Source: Limonium bicolor (taxonomy: Eukaryota; Streptophyta; Magnoliopsida; Caryophyllales; Plumbaginaceae). From it: 64,000 nucleotides of DNA. Below the pieces are notes generated by a model. It made no database searches. It was not told the DNA's origin and saw nothing but the letters and a program-made list of their open reading frames with translations. Shown here piece by piece: positions 21,231 to 33,117 of the stretch; the first letter of the stretch is position 1, and the number at the start of each line of letters is the position of its first letter. The DNA is taken from NCBI GenBank assembly GCA_023374045.1, contig CM041783.1:124869503-124933502 (forward strand). The letters run 5' to 3'. A program made the position numbers and the translations under genes.

Positions 21231-23460
21231 TGTAACACCCCAAACACTGGCCTAGGAGTTAGGGGTATTACACGCCGCGTATTATTACATAATAACGCAA
21301 GGCTCTAATAAACAGACTTAAACAGATAATCAAATAAGGCCCAAATGAATACTTGAATAAAGTATAAACCAAAATGATGTCGTAACATCCCAAAGTAATA
21401 ACAGAACCCACCAAAACGAATACCAAATGCAAAAGCTAACTGAAGAGGCCCCAAAGGCTCAAATTCAAATACAAAGTCTCCAAAAGAATCTAAACAACAA
21501 AACGGACTAAACTCCAGAGCTGCAAAGTGACCCTCGCTGATCAATCTGCAATGTTAGATAAAGTAGGGGAATGAGCACACAACTATGCCCAGTAGATGAC
21601 AAACTTCATCAACCAGCATGCTCAAAACATTTTATAGAATAATGTCAAATCAGAAGGAGTCGCAAGGAATCCATAAGCATGTCAGAAAACAGAACAGAAG
21701 TCCATACAATAGAGGACTAAACAGAGTCAGAAGCAGACAGAAGCAGAAAACAGAGTGGGACACTAGCGATCACAGCATACAGACAGAACGAGCAACCAGC
21801 TCGTGAACAGAACGAGGAAACCTCACTCGTAAACAGAACAGGTGGGACACCTGTGAACAGAACAGGGAACATCACCCGTGAAACAGAAGGATCCTACATA
21901 GCGCGCTACGAGACAGCGAAACCAGCCATCCAAAGGCTCAGACACAGAGATAACTAGGTCCCAAAACAGAAGCTTAAATACAGATAAGCATATGTGCACC
22001 AAAGGCACCAGAAAGCACACAGATGGCTTGGAAATCAGAAGGGAATCCAACCCCGCAAACAGAAGTCAAAACAGAGCTCAAACGAGTAAGTTATGGTCAA
22101 AACAGTACCATGTCCGAACTTGTGTCCGGACATCAATGTTCGGACACAAGTCGAGACTCAGAAGTCGAAAACAGACAGATGTCCGAACATGTGTCCGAAC
22201 TACGAAGTTCGGACACAGGTCGAACATTAAAACAGTAGTAGAGACAGAGGTGTCCGAACATCAAAGGTCGGACAGATGTTCGGACGTTCTTCGGAAATCA
22301 GACACGCGCAAAGTCCGAACTTGTGTCCGGACATCAATGTTCGGACACAAGTCGAGGCAAAATCAGAGAATACAGAAGGCTGTGTCCGAACTTCAAAGCT
22401 CGGACGGAAGTTCGGACACAGCGAAAACTTCAGAAAATTAAAGCGCAGAAGGGCATGTCCGAACTTCCAAGGTCGGACCGAAGTTCGGACATGCCGAAAA
22501 ACTCAGAAGACAGAAGCGATTTTCACACAGACAGAGGCATCAAAACATTGTCAAAACATTATAAGTTTTCAGAAAACAACCTTGGGGGTTTGTAGGCATT
22601 AAAACGACGTTAAACAGACAGTTCACAATCACAATCCAAGACAGAACGCAATCCGAATTCAGAACCGGAACGAAACTCCCCAAGGCCGAACACACTAATC
22701 GAATCCATCAGCCACCTACCTCAATTCAGCAGAGAAGTCTCTTCGAATCTGAACAGCAGACGACCAACACCGACACGGCAGCACACAGACCCAAAATGCA
22801 ATCCAAACAGCCACTGAACTACTGAGCACAACGCAGAGAAGACGCGCTCAATCAGAAATCGATAACAACAGCAATGCTGAAACTGGAACGCAGAACAGAA
22901 TTGAACCCTCACCTGAAACTGTCTACGGATTCGCAGAGCACGCCAACAGCAGTAGAGATCGACAGAGAACGCCGGGAAATTCACTGATTACAATCAGATT
23001 GCAGAGAAGGGAATTAGAAAGAGGAAAATTCCAAAACCTAAACCCCAAACTGAATTGTGTTAACCATATTCAACTCACAAACCTGATTGTAATGAAGAAG
23101 ACGAAGCAAATGCAGAAACCACCAACAGCACAGCACAGACGAACGAATCAGCCAAACGCAAATGCAGGTAAGAAGAGATGCTCTGAAGAACAAGAGAGAG
23201 AAGGGAGAAGGGAGGCTCAACGTTTTGAGAACTGATCGGGAATAAGGGTTGAGAATTAGATCGTGGTGAGGAACGTGATTAGAGAGTTATTAAAATAACT
23301 CAAATAATCAAAGAGATAATCCCTTATCAAAATAGAAAGGCGGAAAGACCAACTCGTCCTCCTCTTCAAGGCAAAGGACATCCATGTCCTGAATCACATA
23401 ATAAGCCACTTAAGACAACGTTACACAAAATTAATTCTGCACTAACTTTGGGTTATAACA
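21231..23460 (-). repeat. 5' LTR of the chromodomain Gypsy element
   Basis: Partner of 14357-16584, with the same termini and the same six-unit palindrome array (22111-22494). Differences seen include single-base substitutions and small indels such as AAGGGGAATCC versus AAGGGAATCC, and CAACACAGC versus CAACAGCACAGC. It should carry the promoter for the minus-strand transcript. Confidence 0.95.
22111..22494. repeat. GTCCGAAC palindrome array, 5' LTR copy
   Basis: It appears identical in layout and sequence to the array at 15239-15622, unlike the rest of the LTR where differences are scattered. Six units. Confidence 0.92.
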
Positions 23461-23468
23461 AGAATAGT

Positions 23469-23665
23469 CACTGGTGGAACGAAGGCCTTAAATTACGGTC
23501 CAAAATCCTGTTTAATTACGGTCTAGACCGTAGTTAATGCGAGCGTCACCTAAGATGGAGACGTCTTTAATTACGGTTTAAAACCGTAATTAAAGGCCTT
23601 TTTCCGGTCCCGCGTGTCAGGGACTTTACATTATGGTTCGAAAGAAAACCGTAATCTAAAGTGTT
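23469..23665. repeat. CACTA terminus with subterminal TTACGGT repeats
   Basis: After the CACTG start, AATTACGGTCC, AATTACGGTCTAGACCGTAGTTAA and AATTACGGTTTAAAACCGTAATTAA follow within 200 bp, and TTATGGTT with AACCGTAATC closes the set. Such short subterminal repeats bind the element-encoded DNA-binding protein in En/Spm relatives; that role is inferred. Confidence 0.8.
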
Positions 23666-24599
23666 TTTTTTTTGTTTTTTTATTACAGAGCTTCACAATT
23701 GCAATAGAGGGCAGAATTGCAACAGATGTGCAGAAACTGCACAATTGCAACACACCTGAATCAAATAGCAACAAAACACATTCATTCTCTACGCATAAAT
23801 TGCAATAGATAACAGTATCTTTAATATACACCAGAATCTGTTACGGTAGATACATACAAATCTGTTATAGCAACAAAAAATCATTCTCTGCAATACAACA
23901 TAATCTATTACGTACATCAGCTAGCAATTAAGTAAATGTGATCATTTCAGTTTCATGCCACTACACTATATACAAAAAGCTAACTAGTCTACCAATCTAT
24001 TCTAAAAAATAAGGCTGTCATGCTCTCTCTGACATGTTACAAGTCTTTTGCACTATAAGTCGAGGATTGGGCAATATACTCTTTAATCTGGAACAAGAAA
24101 AGGAATGGAACACATAATGAGATTAAGATAAAGACATAAAAAATCAGCACAAAGAATTAAATACAGGACATCGTTCGTATTAACTTGTCTTTAGAGTTCT
24201 TAAATGCTGGGAAGTACCCGCAGAACTCGTACATGTACAGCATCACCTAGTACCCGCAACTCCTAGAATCCTTTTGGTTAGGACACTAAATCACCAAAAT
24301 TCACAAGTATAAAACATTTGTAACAACTGTCACATATTAACAAAAGCGTTAAGCATAATGAACGAGTAAATTAATTTTGGTTAAAAAAACTACAAACAAT
24401 TAAGCAGTAATACAAACTTACGTTTTGATTAAGTCTTCAGTGTTGAATTTTGACCACTGCTCTAGTGGATCTAGAATGAGCGGAGAAGCGTTGGCGGTGC
24501 AGAAGATAAACTAAGCCGAGTGGTGGCTACAATTTCAGATACAAACTAAAATGAGAAATGATGGTAAAAAAGTTAGCTAATTAGTATGTAAATTTATAT
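23666..24599. other. CACTA subterminal/noncoding sequence
   Basis: AT-rich, with CAATTGCAA-type short repeats (23690-23760) and no convincing exon. It lies between the CACTA terminus and the end of its second gene, where untranslated sequence is expected. Confidence 0.4.
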
Positions 24600-25120
24600 C
24601 ATAACTGACGTTTGGTGATACGGCATTAGCAAAAATAATTTATTCTGTTGATCAGCAACATTGAAACAATGCTTCATGTATTCACAAAACCTCCCCGGGA
24701 GCCTAGTGACTGAGTCAAACGATAAACGCTCCAGGCACACCGCAGAAATGGAGGTGATGTTCTTCTCATTACATCTCTGAGGTAGACATCTATTATATCA
24801 CATGTACTATAAAAAGTTAGCCAATGCAACTTCGTAGGTACTTATTCTATATGTTTTTACAGTATAAGGAAAAAATACTTACGTTAGATAAGCTTGAATT
24901 ATGTTAATGTTCAAGTAATCTCCACACATTATCTCTCTGATGTCCCCAAAGTTGATCGTCGTGGTCATATCTTCTTCGTAGTGATATAGCGATTTTGGAA
25001 GCGTCATCATGAAGTTGATGCATTGAGATGACCTCGCAATGATCTTGTCGTAGAGATTGACTTGACAAGGCCCTACGTGTTTAACAAGTTTCTCTAGCAG
25101 TGAGAACCTACTTGTCGGCG
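24600..25120 (-). pseudogene. CACTA second gene, Ulp1/C48-like C-terminal exons
   Basis: Minus-strand exons read SLLEKLVKHVGPCQVNLYDK, then INFGDIREIMCGDYLNINI, and after an intron ITSISAVCLERLSFDSVTRL, PGRFCEYMKHCFNVADQQN and LFLLMPYHQTSVM. This is the layout of the C-terminal part of many plant CACTA proteins that end in a Ulp1-like (peptidase C48) domain, where the last block aligns to the strand before the catalytic His. No catalytic triad can be identified, so any protease activity is doubtful. Confidence 0.55.
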
Positions 25121-25372
25121 CCAGAAATCCTGGTGTGAGCCCGGGTCACTGGATTCTTACCTTTCGCACCCCGGGTCACTAGATTCTTACCCTTCACACA
25201 CAAACAACAATGCATAAGAAGGTAGAGATAATTACAAATTGATTATTATAGTAACATTAAACATCTATCTTGAACATACCCTTGTACTGCGGACAGGCCC
25301 CGCCGGCGCGCTAATCTCTTCTCTGGGCCGGGATACACGGCGAGGAAGCTCAGGGATCTATAATTGATTATA

Positions 25373-27283
25373 TTAGACACTTAATGCTATATAATGGATT
25401 TTATTAGACACTAAATGGTAGTCAAACAGTCTTATCTCATCGGTGACAATAATATAACATGCTGGCCAGGGCAATATGTCTCCTTTCGCTTCAACCAGTG
25501 TGTATTTGTTGTCAAACGTCATCGGAAGGTATACATTCTCAAATCCTTCGATTATCAAGTCCAAGGTCACACGTGCGTAGAATGCGGGTAGACGTACGAA
25601 ACTGATGAGCGTGAGTGGACCTGATGGCAACACTGTCCCATAGGCCACATTTACAGGGTGCCCGTCCAATGGTATTTGGAGATGATATTTTTTTGCTCCT
25701 TTAATGAACATAGATTTTGCGTGAAATAAATAAGTGTGTCCAATCTAATACTATTTAAATGACTTTATTTAAGGAGAAAAATAGTGAAACAAAGCTAACC
25801 TGGATGTTGACAAACGGGTACAGGTCAACGGCCAGAGCACAACTGGACGAGGAAGACGATCGAGGAGGATCATGCTGCTGCTGAGTAGTCACATATGCGA
25901 TCGCATCCAACACTTGCTGCAACCTCTCCTCGTAAGTTCGGCGCTCAACAGCCGATCTCTCCTTGTTTAATTGGCACTCAGTAGCCAATTTCTCCTCATT
26001 AGCTTGCCGCTCAGTAGCGAACTTACGCTCTAACATTGCCTTGATGTCAGCAGTATTCATCTGACCCTTCTTAGCAGATGGTGGGAATACGTGCTTCTGA
26101 CGCACTTCTCCTCCAAATCCTCTAACACGCCCTAGGTGATCCTTTATCCCGAGCGCTTGATTGAGAGCGTCGTCTTGAGTAGGAGGAGCGCGTAAATCTA
26201 TTTCTCCTCTCTATGCCGCTTTATACTGTCCAATTGTCAAAGAAGTTAGCACTAAATTTAAGATCAACAAACACTTGATATATAATTAAATTATTTAACA
26301 GCTACTTCCAAACACTTGCAATTTGGTTAGCCTGTTGTTCCGTCACAGCATGAGGAAATATCCTCTGACCTTTTTCGGTCGTTCTCTGGCGTCCCACTAG
26401 GTACATCTACATCCTACTCGCCTTAGAGATATCCTCGACCGGGCATTCACTACCGTCCTCGTTCCTCTCCGTTAGCAAACCAGCTTCTTTCCACTGATCG
26501 AGGCTGCTCACATATCCCCTTCGTCCCATGGTGTGGGGGTAGAGATTAGCTTTACGGTTTTGCCGTGCTTGTTCTTGTCTTTACTGTTAAGACGGTACAA
26601 TAGAAAATTAATTAGAAAATTAGGGATAAAACATTATGAGCATAAATTTAGAAAAGAATACACACAAACATACCCTGAACTCGGGGGTGGAGTGGTGCTC
26701 AGCGAACTCCTTCCACTCCTCTTCGTTGATCATGCCGTTGTACACGACATACGGCGAAGGCTCACGTGGGGGCACCCTGGTGATCCAGTTCTCCACCAAG
26801 TAGTGGTGGAATGATTTAGCTTTACCGCCTACCGCAGAAAGAACGATCTTCTTCACTTCTTCTGGGATCTTGTATCGTTCTTGCACCTTCTTCCAGATGG
26901 TCTCCTTAACTTCTCTCGGGACTTGTGGCCATGTGTGGTTGATGGAGCAATGTGATCTGGACAGAGTCCCTAGCATACTAGCGAACTCTGACCTGCTGAC
27001 CCCCACAATACCTCTCATACTTGTCCTAAACATAATTGATCTCATCTGGTTTCTGCAGCTTCAGCCCACGGGTCGGGCCTTTACCTCTGGGTCTCTAAGT
27101 AGCACTCGTGGAAGGTGCACTCATGGAAGGGGCAGCAGCAGTAGTGGCAGCCTTCAAAGGGTCAGCAGCAGTAGCGGCAGATGTAAAAGGACCTGCAGCA
27201 GTAGCGGCACTTGTAGAAGGAACAGGTACCATTTGCTGATCATCTTCTAACTCGCGGCAAAATAACTCAAACTCTTCAGTCAT
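25373..27283 (-). pseudogene. CACTA second gene: Transposase_24 and DUF8039-like region
   Basis: From ATG 27283 come EEFELFCRELEDDQQM and an Ala/Thr/Ser-rich linker. The Transposase_24 (Ptta/En/Spm) domain follows at 27045-26620 (VKETIWKKVQERYKIPEE, SFHHYLVENWITR) and about 26530-26310 (RRGYVSSLDQWKEAGLL, a stop, then LVGRQRTTEKGQRIFPHAVT). Next are DALNQALGIKDHLGRVRGFG, a Glu/Arg-rich coiled-coil-like stretch (KATERQ-type, 26105-25850), and the DUF8039-like exon 25711-25373 (VNVAYGTVLPSGPL, EGFENVYLPMTF, GDILPWPACYIIV). Introns are placed by AG/GT borders only approximately. One in-frame stop near 26407 marks it as broken. The likely role in relatives is DNA binding or an accessory function in transposition. 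Confidence 0.7.
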
Positions 27284-27436
27284 GCCTGCTAGAATTGAAA
27301 CATGCCTGCAAGAATTGAAATAAAATTAAGCATTAGATAATGACACAAAAAATACATGAAATTTAACAATGGTCATATACAAGCAACAAATAAAAGATTG
27401 TTAATTACTTATAAATTTTAATGGTGATAACTTACA

Positions 27437-28148
27437 TACACCATTATCTCTCAATCCACATTCCCTCGTTATGGTCTGATCGTATATATTCACGATGACC
27501 AGTGACCACAGCCTCTTCCAATGAAATAGGAATAGTTGAAGGTTCATCTTTTGCGTCATACTTATCCTCATCAACCTCACCATCCACACCAACTATTCCT
27601 CTTCTCCCTTTAAGCACCACAGACCATCTAGGATTGTAGGGACCAGTTACATAAAAAACCTACGTAACCTTCATCCCAACAACGAATGGCTCAATCATGG
27701 GAGTAGCTCTGGACAGTTCAACTAGTTTCATACCGTGCTCCTCCTCACGGTAGCCATGATTGTTGTCAACCCAGTTACACCGGAAAACACACATTTCGTA
27801 ATTGTTGTAGTCCAATACCCAGAGTCTTGTATAACACTGAAATATGATTGTTTTACTGAGACTGGACTGCGACCCACACAGTTGATGTCATATAAGTCTT
27901 GATAAGCTTCAAGCTCTACGCCACTATTTTGATTCGTTGACTTACAATCCTGACGTTTTGTGAAAAAGGTGAATCCATTGACATCGTATCCCTCATATGA
28001 AATTACATCCAGATTTGGTCCAAATGCAATTAATTTAATCAGTTCAGGCACATTTGTGGACTGATCGGACAATACTCTGTCTTTGAACCACCTGACAAAT
28101 GTCCTGTTCTACTCATTTTGTAGTCTAACGTCACTCATGTCTGGATAT
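27437..28148 (-). pseudogene. TNP2 transposase piece C (DUF4216 and C-terminus)
   Basis: This is the last third of the CACTA transposase, cut from piece B by solo LTR B. FVRWFKDRVLSDQSTNVPEL precedes the DUF4216 core: DVISYEGYDVNGFTFFTKRQ, NSGVELEAYQD, SYFSVIQDSGYW. After a frameshift come EPFVVGMKVT, a stop, then VFYVTGPYNPRWSVVLKGRR. The tail EGMWIER ends in a stop near 27437. Stops and shifts show decay after or around the time of the insertions. Confidence 0.8.
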
Positions 28149-30109
28149 TGAAATACCCCAAACCTTGATATGTTGTTTAAATGTTAAAACATGATATTTA
28201 AAGGCTAAAAAGTGCTTTAAAAACATCAGTGTACAATTTAAACCATAGTAAAACAGTAAAACACTAAGACACAGTTTGAGCAAAAACATGCTCTAAGCTT
28301 GGAGTGAACTTGGTTGGGACCCAATGAGCCTACCAAGACTTTATAACATTCAATTATGATTTAATAAGGCCAATTAAGTCCTTGGGAAACTTTGGTAGAC
28401 AGTTAAACCAAACAAAACACAAGAAAATACCTTAAAGTCAATAAGAGCAAAAATGTGCTCTAAGCTTGGGATGAATTTGTATAAGACCTAAAGGTCATAC
28501 CTATACCTTATAAATATGTTAATGAACATATTAAACCAATTACCAAAGAAAACCAAGCTTGAAAACAAATTAAAACACAAAATGTGCTTTAAGGAGTCTT
28601 AAAGCACATTTCTGAAAAATTGTCTTGTAAATGAGTTTTGAATGGCTAAATGTCCATCATTACTCTTTAATTAACATGTGTACTACTTAGTATCACATTT
28701 GGAGGTCTAAATCAATGGGAAATCAAAAATTTCACAAGAATGTGCCTTGTTTTTATGAATAGTAACAAAAATGCTAGTTTATGACATAAGTCAACATAAG
28801 TAAGTTAATTGGTCAACAAAGACCATGACTTGGCCTAAAACACTAAGGGGCCGGTTTTTCATGTGTGACTCATCACACTTGACCAATCAAATGAACAAGG
28901 AAAAATTATAAAGCAAAAGTTACTATTTACTTTTAGCATAAATATCTCCAAAAGCAACCTTCCTTCTCATTTTCTTCTTTCCTTCTTCATTTCACACGGT
29001 CTCCAATCCTCTTCTCCCTTCTCCTTCGGTAATGCTACAGCTCATGCACCATCTTCAAGCTTTGAACCCTTGTATCTCCTAGCTCCCTTTGCCAAATCAA
29101 AAACAAAGACCACCATTCTTCTAGTTGGAGCAAGCTCTACACTTCTATCTTTTCAAATCTTCAAGAACTCCATTTCGGTGGCATGAAGATTCACCATTGT
29201 TGGAGCTTGAGCTCACCTTTTCATGCCTTGTCATTCTCCTTTGCTTCAAGGTAAGGAAAATGAAAGAAAAACAAAATTTCCTCTTGTTTTTGTGTGTGAC
29301 CGAAAATCACCACTTATGGTGCCTTCATCTTGCCTTGTTCTAGCTTCATTCCAACTATTCAAGGGCTTGGAGGAGTCCTCTCTTGATGCTTAATCAAGCT
29401 CTCTTTTGTTTCTAAGGTAAAACAACTATCCTAATGTGTAAAGATAATGTATATATAACCTAGGGTTTACAATGAGTTTAAGCATGAAGCTTGAATACTC
29501 ATTACCTTGCTTGTACATTGATGAGAAGTTTGACAAGCAATCAAAGCCTTGCCGGTTTTCTATCAAAGAAGGAGCAAGGGGTGTCAATGAAAAAACTTGT
29601 GAAGGAAAAGAGGTAAACAAACTATCTAAATGTAGTTTAAATGCCTAGGAAAAATGAGCTTGATTTGCTTAATAAAATACCTAAGGAGCCAATGACAAAT
29701 GAGCTAGTAAAATGCTCTCAAGGAGTTTATTAAGGGCATATGTATTGTTGGGTGTATTTGCAGGTCAAAGGCAATATATATGTGGAAAATTCAGTGTTTT
29801 AGGTTTATGTTATTTAAGGGCCTAAGAGCCATGTTATTTAAGGGCCTAAGTGCCAAGCAATTTAAGTTTATGCACTATATTGTGATGTAGTATAAATTGG
29901 TGAAGTTTTGTGTGAGAGAATATTCTTGATGGATTTAGGTGGTCTTGAATGTTTTATGGTGAAAAACAATGTGTTTTGGTATGACAATATGCTAGGAGAA
30001 CCCATGGCAAAATTTGGATAATGTACAAGAAGTTTTAAGTGCTTAAAGGAGTTTTAGTGAACTAGGAAGTGTTAGGAATGAATAAATGTTTTACTAGGGA
30101 AGAAAGCAT
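28149..30109 (+). mobile_element. Solo LTR B, left segment (Gypsy-like)
   Basis: It begins TGAAATACCCC at 28149, right after target duplication GATAT (28144-28148). The same LTR family as solo LTR A in the opposite orientation. Relative to A it carries an extra block: a segment with GCTCTAAGCTTGG occurs twice (about 28290 and 28460), explaining much of its greater length (about 4.5 kb without the insert). The Athila-like element enters at 30110. It contains AAG|GTAAGG near 29248, and an open frame at 29125-29343 that resembles one in solo LTR A. Confidence 0.88.
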
Positions 30110-31721
30110 TGCTAACAGGTGAATTGATCTACTAAAACTAAACAAATTAATCTAGAAAATAATAAATCAATAAGTCTGTCGGGTTGCAAAAATCCCGGTC
30201 ACTATAGTATAGAAGGTTAAGCAACCGAGTATCGAACCGTGGGACTTGAATAAATAAGCCTAAGTCCTATCCTAAATCCTAAGAAAACTGGAAACTCAGG
30301 GGGGTTGTGAATTGTTTTTGAAACTAAATCAAATAAATGCAAATCAGAGCTAAATTAAGCAATCGGTAAAAACGAATGATGAAGTTGATAATATGAGTGG
30401 AACTCCGGGCTCGGGTTGTTCTTTTCTGATTGAATCTAGTAGCTCCTACAATTTAATTATGAGAAACGGAAAGGCCAATTCTTTCTATCTCTTACAATGC
30501 TAAATCCTAGTTCATTGAAGAGCTCACCTATCAGAACGTGTCAACTCTAATCTAGCAGTTGGCAAAACACATATAGGTGGAATAAGCAAAGAATTGTTAG
30601 CGTTTGTAGGAAAGATTATCTATCCGACTAATCCTTCCCCAAATTCCCAGGTTAATTCGAACTCCCTATTAATCACCTTGTCTGATCTTAATAGGTTTCG
30701 CAAAACAACTCTATAACTCGCAAAATTAATAGAGAAGAAAATTGATAATCATTAACCTGAAAACAATCCGTCACAATCTCATAATCAAACTGCAGAATCT
30801 TTAACTACATTGAATCCATCTTGAACAAACCCTACCCCAGAGTTAAATCCCTACTAGCCAGACATTGCCAAGAAACAGATAAATACAGTCAACATAGAAA
30901 TCATCTAAGGGAAGAAAAACCCTTTTGTTGAACAACTATCCAGTGTCGATGGCTGCAGGTGTAAGGTTGAAGATGATGGCCACACTCCCTTCTGACGATG
31001 CTCCTCCAGAATAACGATGATAAACTTGATGAATGTGGATGAAGATGAACTGATGCAATTGGCGTGGATGAATGGAGAGAACTTCGTTTATCAGTGTGAG
31101 AGTGTGTGTTGTAGTGATCGATGATGATTGAATACCTTCTCCCTCTGATTAGGTCATTTAAATAGACCTTTCTCTCTCTTTTCCCTTCAAAACGCCGAGT
31201 TTATGCTGTAATTTTCGTGTCGTCCGAACATTGGTCCGAACTTCAAAGTTCGGACACAATGCTTTGAGCGCTTCAATTCAGAAAGTTGCGACATGTGTCG
31301 AACTTTGATGTTCGGACACAAGTTCGGACATGCTCCGTACTTCAGGCCTCCGGCTTTTCTCAACTATGTCCGAACTTCGATGTTCGGACCGAAGTTCGGA
31401 CATCCCATCAGGCGCAGCATACAAACTCTCGACTTGCGTCCGAACTTGGAAGTTCGGACACAAGCTCGGACAGACCTTCAAAAATCCTCTAAATTCTTCA
31501 TCTCGACTCCGATTCGACCCCCGTTTGTTGCAATATCTCCCTCGTGAGTAAATCTAGTGTTTCCCTGGCTTTTCTCTGCATTTAATCATAGAAAAAGGTA
31601 TCAAGCCTTACCAAACAACAAACCAAAGGAAAACGGAAGATAAGTGTGGAATATTATCGATGTTCGTATAAAAATTAGGCATTAAAGATCACTAAAAACC
31701 ATTCATATTTCACACTCATCA
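30110..31721 (-). repeat. 3' LTR of the Athila-like element
   Basis: It runs TGCTAACAGG to CACACTCATCA on the plus strand. It carries a four-unit GTCCGAAC array (31222-31472) with one half-site lost by a base deletion near 31298 compared with the other LTR. No credible gene inside. Confidence 0.95.
31222..31472. repeat. GTCCGAAC palindrome array in the Athila-like 3' LTR
   Basis: Units start at about 31234, 31297, 31368 and 31438 (spacing 63-71 bp), with an extra half-site at 31222. The best unit is TGTCCGAACTTCGATG-type closing with GAAGTTCGGACA. Spacers contain AAACTCTCGAC or similar. Confidence 0.9.
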
Positions 31722-31736
31722 AACCTCCTCACACTT
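31722..31736 (-). other. Polypurine tract of the Athila-like element
   Basis: On the minus strand AAGTGTGAGGAGGTT abuts the TGATGAGTGTG start of the 3' LTR. Three further copies of the core AAGTGTGAGGAA lie upstream in the element, at about 32609-32622, 32818-32830 and 32853-32864. Confidence 0.85.
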
Positions 31737-33117
31737 AACCTTTGCTTGTCCTCAAGCAAAGCAGGAGTAAAATGTCTCAGAATGCCTCAGGGCCAAACCT
31801 TGGGATTGCATAAAATAAGGAGCTTAAGACACAATAATCACCCAAGAATCGATCTGCTCTTAACTGCATGTCTCTCAAACAATGAAGTACGATTTTTAAA
31901 ACAAAAGATTATGAAGAAGCCAAATCATGAAGTCAAAACATAGAGTAACCCAGAACCTTCCAACCTTTTCTCTTCTCAAACCCGTGGATGACAAGGGGTG
32001 TGAAGTTATGCCATATTCCGCAGAACCTTTCAACACCACGTACTCATGATCTAATTTAAGGAATTACCATGAACATAAGACTTTAAAGAACTTCCTTTTT
32101 TTCTCTTGCATATACATCAATTTTTCGCACACAATTCATCCCCCAGACTTTTCTCTCCATCCTTGTAACGGTATTGGGTCTTTTATCCCAGATCAGACGA
32201 CCTTAGGTAAATGGGTGATGAAACACCCCTAGGACTTAATAACCGGATGGAAGAGGCCTGTTTTTGGTTCAGAAAAAAAAACTTAGATCAGAGGAGTACC
32301 TTGCCTTTATCCTTCATTCCAGACATTCTCATCATTCCCAGGGTTCCAAGTTAAACCAGTTCTAACTTCACAACCAACTTGTTCACAGATATTTAACAAA
32401 ATCCAGCCATTTGAAAATATGATAAGAGAGCACACAATTTTGAGCAAACCAACTCTAAAGGTCAGTACCGGACTCAACTCCACAACTAAAGATCCACCCA
32501 AGTATTCAACACTAAGAAGCACTCTAAGGGAATTACCCCCACATAGCCCAAAACCAAACAAAAATTAGGTAAGGGATAAATGACTGACACATTCAGAAAG
32601 ATCTCCCCCTTCCTCACACTTAATGAAGAGCAATGTCCGCATTGTTCAGAAATTAATCACAAGAAGGAGATCGGACTAAATGTGTCAGACTCACAAGGGT
32701 GAATTGAACAGTGACAAAGTTATTCACAATTTAAAGCACAGGCCGAACAGTACCCAAAAAGAAAAAGAAACTAAAAACTCCCCTGATTTCTTTTGTGATG
32801 CTTTGAGGAAGTGATTCTTCCTCACACTTAGTGTCCTCGCAGGGGAGAATGTTTCCTCACACTTGCTTGAAGCTAGGGTCCGGCATGGAGTCAGCCCGAT
32901 AAGGTACACTTGCACACATTCAAACAAAACATAAAAGTGTGCTAGAAGCATCGATTAGTGACAGCCAATATTCAGAGTTAAGATTCAAACAAACGAAAAT
33001 CAAAAGAAAAATTACAACCCAATCGAAATAAAAGTAATGAGTCTAACACAACCAAAAACGAATCCAGAATGAAGTCCAAAAACGGCTTCTACACAAAAAT
33101 AGCAAGCAGCAGCATAA
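31737..33117 (-). other. Athila-like 3' noncoding region with extra polypurine tracts
   Basis: Between the env-like ORF and the 3' LTR. No coding region is recognised. It holds three AAGTGTGAGGA-type purine tracts (minus strand) that repeat the polypurine tract next to the LTR, and short poly-A/T runs. Confidence 0.6.

Larger units (their letters stand above)
14357..23460 (-). mobile_element. Tekay/Del-type chromodomain Gypsy retrotransposon, complete, 9.1 kb
   Basis: Two near-identical LTRs of about 2.23 kb flank gag-pol on the minus strand; the 5-bp duplication AGAAT occurs at 14352-14356 and 23461-23465. Element order (reading minus) is LTR, tRNA-Met primer site, gag, protease, reverse transcriptase, RNase H, integrase, chromodomain, polypurine tract, LTR. 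The chromodomain and this order place it among chromoviruses. About twenty differences between the LTRs were found by eye, about 1 percent, so insertion was fairly recent. The coding region carries at least five single-base frameshifts. Confidence 0.95.
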
